The notes under the pieces: generated by a model
What the model was told of the DNA's origin: nothing
The model's input: the letters and a program-made list of their open reading frames with translations, nothing else
Databases searched by the model: none
Origin: Pseudomonadota bacterium
GTDB taxonomy: Bacteria; Pseudomonadota; Gammaproteobacteria; Burkholderiales; Burkholderiaceae_F
NCBI GenBank assembly: GCA_021823635.1
Contig: JAKANT010000010.1
Coordinates: forward strand, 1 to 12,476
DNA: 12,476 bases
Direction of reading: 5' to 3'
In this document: in pieces, positions 1 through 7,189 of the stretch
Position numbering within the stretch: the first letter of the stretch is position 1
Layout of the letters: every line of letters begins with the position of its first letter
Made by a program: the position numbers and the translations under genes

Positions 1-1572
1 CAGCCACACGCAAGTGGCGAACATCGGAAACGCCATCGCCTCCTTGAAGCGCTGCATCCACGCGCCCGGGCGCGGCAGCCGCGCCAGCATCCGCGGGTAC
101 ACGGTCAGCAGCACGTACGGCGCGGCCATGCCGGCGCCCAGCATCGCGAATACCGCAAGCGCGACCGGCGCCGTCTGCGTCATCGCGTAACCGAGCGCCG
201 CACCCATGAACGGCGCCGTACAGGGCGCGGCCACGATCACCGCCAGCACGCCGGTGCCGAAACTTCCCTTTAACGAATCGCTTTGCATCGATGCGGCGAG
301 CCGCGTGTTGGCCAGGCCGCCGCCCCACGTGAATTCGAATGCGCCGAGCAGGTTCAGCCCGATCAGGAAGAAAAGCGCCGTGAGCGCGGCGATCACCCAG
401 GGCGTCTGCAACTGGAACCCCCAGCCGAGTTGCATGCCTGCGGCACGCAGCGCGATCAGCACCGCAGCGAGCAGCACGAAACTGGCCACCACGCCGGCGC
501 CGTAGGCGAGACCGTGCGTCCGCAGCGGCGGATGCGGGACGTGCGCGGCGTCCTCGGCGCGCTGATGCTGGATAAGCGAAAGCAGCTTGAGACTGAGCAC
601 CGGGAACACGCACGGCATCAGGTTAAGGATCAGCCCGCCCACGAACGCGCCTGCCAGCGCGAGCCAGAAGCCGAGCGCAGCGCCTTCGACGGCTTCGATC
701 GCGTAAGGTGTTGCTGGCCGAGCGAACGGCGGCACCGTGCCGGCGCGCAGCGGGATGTCGATCACTCCCGCCCAGCCGCCGCGGTCGGCGTTGGCCGGGC
801 CGCCGTCGGCCACCAGCACGCCCTTCAGGCGCGTGAACTCGGGCGCCACCGGACGCGCGGCGGTGAGCAGCAGCACCGCTTTGCCGCCCTCCGACGCGGT
901 GATCTGCGCGGCCGCGGCCTCGATGCGCGACTCCTCGAGCGGGAAGAACTCGAAGCGCTTGCCTTGCGCGGCGAACGACAGTCGGATGCGATCGTCCTCG
1001 ATCACCGCGTCTGCGCCTTGCAGCGCCAGCGGCTGCGGCACCAGCGCGCGCGCGGCGGCGAACTGCGCCGCGCGCCGCGACGGCTGGGCGGCGTCGCGCA
1101 CCGGCAGCGTCAATCTCACGTCGGCGCCGCCCGGAATGCAGACGTCCTTGCAGATCAGCCAGTCGGCACGCGCGGACAGTTCGACGCTTTCACCGAAGCG
1201 AAGCGAGGCGGGCGGCGTCAAGGTGGACAGCAGCAACACCTCGCCTTCGTAACCGAAGTTCATCAGCGGACCGACCGGCAGCCGCTTGGGCAGCGGCCAT
1301 TCGATCGGCCCCGCGCGGAAGCCCGGCGGCAGTTTCCACGCGATGCGCGTCGGCAGCCCCGAGTCGCCCGGCACCTGCCAGTACGTATGCCAGCCTTCGT
1401 CGTGCCGAATGCGCAACGCCACCTGCAGGGGCTGGCCGGGCACGACCGCATCGACGGCGGCGACGAGCTCGGCCTCGGCGTTGTCGGTGCGCACCGGCTG
1501 CGCCAAAGCGGCCGCCGCGAACCAGACCAGCACGCCGGCGAGCGCGGCGCTTCTAAGCGAGGTCATGATCAT
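1..1572 (-). CDS. ScsB/DsbD-type membrane thiol:disulfide interchange protein (C-terminus outside window)
   Basis: Inner-membrane reductase expected to pass electrons from cytoplasmic thioredoxin across the membrane to periplasmic thiol proteins. 524 residues are visible. Residues 1-23 form a signal peptide ending in an Ala-rich h-region. Residues 25-150 match the DsbD N-terminal domain of the ScsB subgroup, with HTYWQVPGDSGLPT, then NFGYEGEVLLL, then WLICKDVC carrying the cysteine pair C141/C145. A linker domain follows, and from about residue 315 the CcdA/DsbD membrane domain begins, with the redox cysteines in LNLMPCVFP (C341) and AAPCTAPFMGAALG (C451). Five membrane helices and the start of a sixth are visible. 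The C-terminal part, probably including a thioredoxin domain, lies beyond position 1. Two in-frame ATGs exist (1572 and 1566); 1572 is chosen because it overlaps an upstream stop as ATGA, but the Shine-Dalgarno is weak. The gene follows hemL on the same strand after 117 bases. The DsbD superfamily is certain; the ScsB rather than classic DsbD subgroup is likely from the N-terminal motif. Confidence 0.9.
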   Translation of the reverse strand, partial: MIMTSLRSAALAGVLVWFAAAALAQPVRTDNAEAELVAAVDAVVPGQPLQVALRIRHDEGWHTYWQVPGDSGLPTRIAWKLPPGFRAGPIEWPLPKRLPVGPLMNFGYEGEVLLLSTLTPPASLRFGESVELSARADWLICKDVCIPGGADVRLTLPVRDAAQPSRRAAQFAAARALVPQPLALQGADAVIEDDRIRLSFAAQGKRFEFFPLEESRIEAAAAQITASEGGKAVLLLTAARPVAPEFTRLKGVLVADGGPANADRGGWAGVIDIPLRAGTVPPFARPATPYAIEAVEGAALGFWLALAGAFVGGLILNLMPCVFPVLSLKLLSLIQHQRAEDAAHVPHPPLRTHGLAYGAGVVASFVLLAAVLIALRAAGMQLGWGFQLQTPWVIAALTALFFLIGLNLLGAFEFTWGGGLANTRLAASMQSDSLKGSFGTGVLAVIVAAPCTAPFMGAALGYAMTQTAPVALAVFAMLGAGMAAPYVLLTVYPRMLARLPRPGAWMQRFKEAMAFPMFATCVWL

Positions 1573-1676
1573 CGGCGTTCGTCCAGCGATGCGGGCACGA
1601 GTTCCTCGCAGCTCACGGCGCGGGACACGAGCGGCGGCGCCGGCTCTGCGTGCGGCTCGTACGCGCGGCGTCGCAC
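1569..1676 (-). CDS. Candidate 35-codon small frame overlapping the reductase start
   Basis: Lies in the gap between hemL and the ScsB/DsbD-like gene. Taken from a GTG at 1676 it would encode 35 residues ending CEELVPASLDERR, and its TGA overlaps the downstream ATG in the arrangement ATGA typical of translational coupling. By hand count, GC is about 30/35 at codon position 1, 20/35 at position 2 and 29/35 at position 3, which fits the pattern of coding DNA in this genome. The residues (E, P, V, S, L, with one Y and one H) look less like the Arg-rich shadow frames seen elsewhere, including the upstream extension of this same frame inside hemL. No good Shine-Dalgarno precedes the GTG, and I recognise no family. 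It could equally be a chance frame. Confidence 0.2.
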   Translation of the reverse strand: MRRRAYEPHAEPAPPLVSRAVSCEELVPASLDERR

Positions 1677-1689
1677 CGGTGAACGCCCA

Positions 1690-2979
<1,290 letters not shown>

Positions 2980-2988
2980 GGAATGGCG

Positions 2989-2993
2989 CTCCT
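2989..2993 (-). promoter_or_regulatory. Ribosome binding site deciding the hemL GTG start
   Basis: AGGAG on the minus strand, 9 bases before the GTG at 2979. It supports the GTG start over the far upstream in-frame ATG at 3150. Confidence 0.7.
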
Positions 2994-3061
2994 GAAGCGT
3001 ATGGGCAACGATGGCGGGTGCCGCCGATCTGGTGGTTCCTTTCGCGGGCGCCGCCGCACGA

Positions 3062-3092
3062 CCCGCACCGGCCGGGGCCCCGGGGGTGCGGG
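3062..3092. repeat. GC-rich imperfect inverted repeat in the hemL leader
   Basis: Outer arms CCCGCACC (3062-3069) and GGTGCGGG (3085-3092) are perfect reverse complements. Between them lies the 12-base self-complementary CCGGGGCCCCGG (3072-3083), separated by a 2x1-base internal mismatch. As RNA this would make a stable stem-loop about 83-113 bases upstream of the hemL start, inside the leader if hemL is transcribed from the divergent region. No run of T follows on either strand, so an intrinsic terminator is unlikely. The base pairing is seen directly; any regulatory role is inference. Confidence 0.5.
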
Positions 3093-3130
3093 CCGTCAGC
3101 CGAACGTCCGACGCGGGGATGGCACGGAAT

Positions 3131-3160
3131 TCGACCGCTTTTCCGGTCACAGGCTATGAT
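3131..3160 (+). promoter_or_regulatory. Putative sigma-70 promoter for rubredoxin-pilGHIJL
   Basis: TCGACC (3131-3136) resembles a -35 box at 4 of 6 positions, and TATGAT (3155-3160) resembles a -10 box at 5 of 6, with an 18-base spacer. Transcription would begin near 3167, giving a leader of about 40 bases before the rubredoxin ATG. The surrounding region is the most AT-rich intergenic stretch in the window. No comparably good promoter is seen between rubredoxin and pilG. Confidence 0.4.
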
Positions 3161-3206
3161 GCGCCGCCCTCAGTATCTTATCGAATTCGTTGAAGAATTC
3201 CGGCGG

Positions 3207-3395
3207 ATGACGACAGCAGCGGCGCAAGCGACACGCACCTGGATGTGCCTGATTTGCGGATGGATCTACGACGAGGCGGCGGGGCTTCCCGACGAGGGCA
3301 TTCCGCCCGGCACGCGTTGGGAGGATCTGCCGCCCAACTGGACCTGCCCCGAATGCGGCGCCCGCAAGGAAGACTTCGAGATGGTCGAGATCTAG
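3207..3395 (+). CDS. Rubredoxin
   Basis: Small cytosolic one-iron electron carrier, 62 residues. The Fe(Cys)4 site is complete: C14 and C17 in WMCLICGWIYDE, C47 and C50 in NWTCPECGARKEDF. The family core is present throughout (GLPDEGIPPGTRWEDLPPNW). The ATG at 3207 is chosen because rubredoxins carry only a short segment before the first CxxC; in-frame ATGs at 3156 and 3159 overlap the putative -10 box and would add 16-17 residues. A weak GAAG lies 11 bases upstream. Partner reductase and acceptor cannot be told from the window. It is followed 67 bases later by pilG on the same strand, with no terminator visible, so co-transcription is likely. It is divergent from hemL. Confidence 0.95.
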   Translation: MTTAAAQATRTWMCLICGWIYDEAAGLPDEGIPPGTRWEDLPPNWTCPECGARKEDFEMVEI

Positions 3396-3450
3396 GGCCA
3401 GCACCGGATCTCTCGGCCGGCGGCCGGCGGCTTCGTGCCGTCGCAACGAT

Positions 3451-3457
3451 GGAGGAG
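3451..3457 (+). promoter_or_regulatory. Strong Shine-Dalgarno of pilG
   Basis: GGAGGAG, with 5 bases before the ATG at 3463. It favours that ATG over the in-frame GTGs at 3457 and 3460. Confidence 0.75.
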
Positions 3458-3462
3458 TGGTG

Positions 3463-3858
3463 ATGTCCGGGCCGGACTTTTCCGACATTCGCGGCAAGAA
3501 GGTGATGGTGATCGACGACTCCAACACCATCCGCCGCAGCGCCGAAATCTTTCTGACGCAGGCCGGCTGCCAGGTGATCCTGGCGCAGGACGGGTTCGAG
3601 GCGCTGGCCAAGATCAACGACCACGAGCCGAACATCATTTTCTGCGACATCCTGATGCCGCGCCTGGACGGCTACCAGACCTGCGCGCTGATCAAGCGCA
3701 GCCCGCGCTTTTCGCGCACGCCAGTGGTGATGCTGTCCTCGAAGGACGGCCTGTTCGACCGCGCGCGCGGGCGCATGGTCGGCTCCAGCGAGTACCTGAC
3801 CAAGCCGTTCACCAAGGACAGCCTGCTGGCCGCGGTGCGCGAGCACTCGATCAACTGA
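3463..3858 (+). CDS. pilG: Type IV pilus response regulator PilG (CheY-like)
   Basis: Stand-alone receiver of 131 residues without an output domain. The acidic pair D18-D19 lies in VMVIDDSNTIRRSAEIFL, the phosphoryl acceptor is D62 in CDILMPRLDGYQTC, the conserved Ser/Thr switch is in VVMLSSKDG (S92), and the conserved lysine is K114 in YLTKPF. The segments SNTIRRSAEIFL and LSSKDGLFDRARGR are characteristic of PilG and separate it from PilH and CheY. In characterised Pil-Chp systems PilG receives phosphate from the PilL/ChpA kinase and promotes pilus extension and cAMP signalling. It is first of the chemosensory genes, 67 bases after rubredoxin and 32 before pilH. Confidence 0.95.
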   Translation: MSGPDFSDIRGKKVMVIDDSNTIRRSAEIFLTQAGCQVILAQDGFEALAKINDHEPNIIFCDILMPRLDGYQTCALIKRSPRFSRTPVVMLSSKDGLFDRARGRMVGSSEYLTKPFTKDSLLAAVREHSIN

Positions 3859-3890
3859 CCCATCAACCGAACGGCACGCGGAGGCAACAG

Positions 3891-4256
3891 ATGCCGATCA
3901 AGAAAATCCTGGTCGTCGACGATTCGCCGACCGAGCGCTATTTCCTCACCGAACTGCTGACCAAGAACGGCTTCAGCGTCTCCGCCGCGGAAAGCGCGGA
4001 GGAGGCGGCGCTCAAGATCAAGGCGCAGATGCCGGATCTAATCCTGATGGACGTCGTGATGCCGGGGCAGAACGGCTTCCAGTTCACGCGCGCGCTGTCG
4101 AAAGACCCGGCCACGCAGCACATCCCGGTAATCATGTGCACGAGCAAGAACCAGCAGACCGACCGCATTTGGGGCATGCGCCAGGGTGCGCGCGACTACG
4201 TGACCAAGCCGGTCAAGGTCGAAGAGCTGCTGGAGAAGATCGCCGCCCTCGGCTGA
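3891..4256 (+). CDS. pilH: Type IV pilus response regulator PilH (CheY-like)
   Basis: Second single-domain receiver, 121 residues. It has D10-D11 in ILVVDDSPTERYFL, acceptor D54 in LILMDVVMPGQNGFQ, T84 in IMCTSKNQQTD, and K106 in YVTKPVK. The start ATG is preceded by GGAGG (3880-3884) at 6 bases. The SPTERYFL and TSKNQQTDRIWGMRQGA segments are typical of PilH. In studied systems PilH opposes PilG, acting as a phosphate sink or promoting retraction; here that role is inferred from the family. It lies 32 bases after pilG and 12 before pilI. Confidence 0.95.
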   Translation: MPIKKILVVDDSPTERYFLTELLTKNGFSVSAAESAEEAALKIKAQMPDLILMDVVMPGQNGFQFTRALSKDPATQHIPVIMCTSKNQQTDRIWGMRQGARDYVTKPVKVEELLEKIAALG

Positions 4257-4268
4257 TCGGGATCCGTG

Positions 4269-4793
4269 ATGGAAGCCGGCCGACACGGCAGCAAGCTGCG
4301 CGAGTTTTCGGCGCAACTGGCCGAACGCATCAAGGCTGCGCCGCACACGCCGGCGCAGCCGTTGCGGCTGGCGGTGCGCATCGGCACCGACAGTTACCTG
4401 CTGGACATGACGGCGGCCGGCGAAATCGTCGCCGCGCCCGCCGTGGCACCGGTGCCGTGGACGCGGCCGTGGTTTCGCGGCCTGGCCAACGTGCGCGGGC
4501 GGCTGATCGGCGTGATCGATCTTCCGCAGCTGACGGGGCGCGCTGCGCTCGCGCCCGAACAGGCGCAGCAGTTGCTGGTGTTCGGGCCGGCCTTGAAGGT
4601 CAATGCCGGCATGCTGATCACGCGCGCGTTCGGCCTGCGCAACACGCACGAACTGGAAGATCTGGGCGCGGCCGCTGCCGGCGGCGCGCCGTGGGAGAGG
4701 CACCGCTTCCGCGACCTGGACGGCACGGTGCTGACGGAACTGGACCTGCCGGCGCTGGTGGCGAGCGAAGCGTTCGGCAGCATCGGCATTTGA
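4269..4793 (+). CDS. pilI: CheW-like coupling protein PilI
   Basis: 174-residue cytosolic adaptor expected to bridge the PilJ receptor and the PilL kinase in the signalling array. A CheW domain covers roughly residues 30-165, with the hallmark WFRGLANVRGRLIGVIDLPQ at 68-87. Family members are often about this size. The ATG at 4269 follows the pilH stop by 12 bases with a weak GGGA at 6 bases; an adjacent in-frame GTG at 4266 is less likely. The PilI assignment over a generic CheW comes from its place between pilH and pilJ. Confidence 0.9.
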   Translation: MEAGRHGSKLREFSAQLAERIKAAPHTPAQPLRLAVRIGTDSYLLDMTAAGEIVAAPAVAPVPWTRPWFRGLANVRGRLIGVIDLPQLTGRAALAPEQAQQLLVFGPALKVNAGMLITRAFGLRNTHELEDLGAAAAGGAPWERHRFRDLDGTVLTELDLPALVASEAFGSIGI

Positions 4794-4826
4794 ATCGTCG
4801 ATCGGCCGCCGGCCAGAGGCGGTAGC

Positions 4827-4833
4827 AAGGGGG
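4827..4833 (+). promoter_or_regulatory. Shine-Dalgarno selecting the second ATG of pilJ
   Basis: AAGGGGG abuts the ATG at 4834 directly but lies 6 bases before the in-frame ATG at 4840, so the latter is the better start. Confidence 0.55.
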
Positions 4834-4839
4834 ATGGAC

Positions 4840-7122
4840 ATGGCATGGGACCTCGGACTGAGCCGGCGTAAGAAGCCGGAGTCGGCCGCTCAGCAAGAGC
4901 CTGCGCGCGACGCGTTCCGCTACACGGAGTTCGCACCGCTCGATGCGCCGCCGGCGGCGGAAGCCGCGCCGGCGCGCAGTCCCGGCACGCAACGGGTGTC
5001 GCGCGCCGCGCTACGGACAGCGTCGGCACCCAGCCCGGCCTTGCTCGACCGGCTGATCGCTTGGAAGCTGCCGCTGATCGGCGACAAGCCGGTCAATCTG
5101 CAGGTGCAGTCGCTGCTGACGCTGCTCGGCGTGTTCGCGCTGCTGGTGACCGCCATCGTCGCGATCGACGTGCGGCAGGCGTCCAACGGCACGCTGCAAG
5201 CGGAGATCGTCGGCGACACGCTGATGCACACGCAGCGGCTGGCGAAGGCCGCGACCAACGCGGTCGCCGGTAACACCGCCGCGCTGGCGGAGCTGCGCGA
5301 CAGCCGCGACCGCATCGCCGCCAATCTGGCGGCTTTGGAAAGAGGCGATCCCGAGCGCGGGCTGGCGCCGTCTTCGGCGCAGATCCAGCCGGCGATCACG
5401 CGCCTGATCGAACGCTGGAAGGCGTCGGAGGCGGCGGCATCGGCCATCGTCGCCAACGAAAAGACGCTGGTCGCGTTCGGCGCCGTGATCAAGCGCATCA
5501 ACGACACCACGCCGCGCCTGCTGCAGCTCACGGAAGAGATCTCCGCGCTCAAGCTGCAGGCCGGCGCGCCGGCGCGCGAGATCGCCGCCGCCGGCCAGCT
5601 CGTGATGTTGACCCAGCGCATCGGCCGCAGCGCCAATTCGATGATCACGGGCGATTCGGCCAACGCCGAGGTCGCGCTCACGCTCGGGCGCGACATCGCG
5701 CTGTTCCGCGACCTGACGCAGGCGCTGCTCGCGGGCAGCGACACGCTGCGCATCGCCCCGGCGACCGACCCCGAAATGCGCGCCCGCCTGCAGGAGCTGG
5801 CCAAGGTCTACAGCGAATTCCAGGCCGCCATCGGCGGCACGTTGTCGAACCTGCCGGCGCTGGTGCAGGCGAAGGAGTCCGAGCAGGCGATCCTGCGCGA
5901 CTCCGAGCCGCTGCGCCAGCAGGTGTCGGAACTGCAGAAGCTTTACCGGCAGGAGCAGGACGAGCGCACGGTCAATTTCTTCCTGATGGGCCTGTTCGGC
6001 CTGCTTGCGCTCGCCACCGCGGTGCTGATCGCCAAAGTGCTGCTCGACGACGTGCGCAAGCGCGCGGTCGAGGCCGAGCGTCAACGCGCCGAGGCGCTCA
6101 GGCTGGAAGAAGAAGCAAAGCGCGTCAACGAGCAGAACCAGGCCGCGATTCTGCGCCTGATGAACGAGCTGCAGGAAGTCGCCGACGGCAACCTCACCGT
6201 GCAGGCGACCGTAACCGAGGACATCACCGGCGCGATCGCCGACTCGGTCAACTACACGGTGGAAGAGCTGCGTGGCCTGGTCGGCCGCATCAACGCCGCC
6301 GCCGAGCAGGTGAGCACCGCCTCTACGCAGGCGCGCGACATCGCCACGCGGCTGCTGACCGCCTCCGAGGCGCAGTCGCGCGAGATCAAGGAGACCGGCG
6401 ACAAGGTGCTGCGCATGGCGGCGCAGATCAACGACGTGTCCAAGAGCGCGTCCGAATCGGCCAAGGTCGCGCGCGCGTCGCTGGAAGCCGCCGAACGCGG
6501 CCAGCGCGCGGTGTACAACCAGATCGCCGGCATGAACGAGATCCGCGAGCAGATCCAGGAAACGGCCAAGCGCATCAAGCGCCTCGGCGAGAGCTCGCAG
6601 GAAATCGGCGAGATCGTCGAACTGATCTCGGACATCACCGAGCAGACCAACGTGCTGGCGTTGAACGCCGCCATCCAGGCCGCCTCTGCCGGCGAAGCGG
6701 GACGCGGCTTCTCGGTGGTGGCCGAGGAGGTGCAGCGTCTGGCCGACCGCTCGGCCGAAGCCGCCAAGCAGATCGGCGCGCTGGTGCGCACGATTCAGAC
6801 CGACACGCAGGACGCGGTCGCGGCGATGGAAAAGAGCACGCAGGGCGTGGTCGAGGGCACCAAACTGTCGGACGCCGCCGGCACGGCGCTCGCCGACATC
6901 GGGCGCGTGTCGCGCCAGCTCGCCGAGCTGATCGAGCGTATCGCCGGCACCACCGGCGAGCAGGCCGAGTCCGCCGGCGGCGTGGCGCAGTCGATCGAGC
7001 GCATCCTGGCGGTGACCGACCAGACCTCGCAGGGCACGCGCCAGGCGGCGCAGTCGATCGGCCAGCTCGCCACCCTGGCGCGCGAACTGAAGGCGTCGAT
7101 CTCGAGGTTCCGCGTCGCTTGA
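4840..7122 (+). CDS. pilJ: Type IV pilus chemoreceptor PilJ (methyl-accepting chemotaxis protein)
   Basis: 760-residue transmembrane chemoreceptor of the Pil-Chp system. Residues 1-85 are an Ala/Pro-rich cytoplasmic extension ending in WKLPLIGDKPVN. TM1 is near 91-109 (LLTLLGVFALLVTAIVAI). A helical periplasmic sensor spans 111-379, consistent with the PilJ-type N-terminal domain. TM2 is near 380-403, followed by a HAMP region and a short coiled coil. The MCP signalling domain ends the protein, with the hairpin tip QTNVLALNAAIQAASAGEAG around N604, close to the PilJ form of the motif. The C-terminus (ISRFRVA) lacks a CheR-docking pentapeptide. Start 4840 is preferred over 4834 for Shine-Dalgarno spacing. 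Its position between pilI and pilL supports the name. Confidence 0.94.
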   Translation: MAWDLGLSRRKKPESAAQQEPARDAFRYTEFAPLDAPPAAEAAPARSPGTQRVSRAALRTASAPSPALLDRLIAWKLPLIGDKPVNLQVQSLLTLLGVFALLVTAIVAIDVRQASNGTLQAEIVGDTLMHTQRLAKAATNAVAGNTAALAELRDSRDRIAANLAALERGDPERGLAPSSAQIQPAITRLIERWKASEAAASAIVANEKTLVAFGAVIKRINDTTPRLLQLTEEISALKLQAGAPAREIAAAGQLVMLTQRIGRSANSMITGDSANAEVALTLGRDIALFRDLTQALLAGSDTLRIAPATDPEMRARLQELAKVYSEFQAAIGGTLSNLPALVQAKESEQAILRDSEPLRQQVSELQKLYRQEQDERTVNFFLMGLFGLLALATAVLIAKVLLDDVRKRAVEAERQRAEALRLEEEAKRVNEQNQAAILRLMNELQEVADGNLTVQATVTEDITGAIADSVNYTVEELRGLVGRINAAAEQVSTASTQARDIATRLLTASEAQSREIKETGDKVLRMAAQINDVSKSASESAKVARASLEAAERGQRAVYNQIAGMNEIREQIQETAKRIKRLGESSQEIGEIVELISDITEQTNVLALNAAIQAASAGEAGRGFSVVAEEVQRLADRSAEAAKQIGALVRTIQTDTQDAVAAMEKSTQGVVEGTKLSDAAGTALADIGRVSRQLAELIERIAGTTGEQAESAGGVAQSIERILAVTDQTSQGTRQAAQSIGQLATLARELKASISRFRVA

Positions 7123-7146
7123 CCGGCGCCGAACGACCCCGACCGT

Positions 7147-7167
7147 CGCGGCGGCCGCGCCGCCGCG
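7147..7167 (+). repeat. Perfect 9-bp inverted repeat between pilJ and pilL
   Basis: CGCGGCGGC (7147-7155), loop CGC, GCCGCCGCG (7159-7167): nine G-C pairs with a three-base loop, in the 67-base gap. No T run follows. It would be a very stable mRNA hairpin about 22 bases before the pilL ATG. A role in RNA processing, partial attenuation or setting the PilL level is inference. Confidence 0.55.
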
Positions 7168-7189
7168 CACTTCTTCCCACGTGGCGGCC

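Noticed and set aside
2980..3150. 57-residue N-terminal extension of HemL from the ATG at 3150
   Set aside because: HemL proteins begin near SRNDQLFERA; the extension is Ala/Pro/Arg-rich, and the GTG at 2979 has a well-spaced AGGAG.
3396..3450. GCCGG/CCGGC inverted repeat after rubredoxin as a terminator
   Set aside because: The arms are only five bases and no T run follows, so termination between rubredoxin and pilG is not supported.
3435..4256. 273-codon frame joining a pilG shadow to PilH as a fusion protein
   Set aside because: Only the part from 3891 has receiver motifs. The upstream part is a wrong-frame reading of pilG, and pilH has its own GGAGG and ATG.
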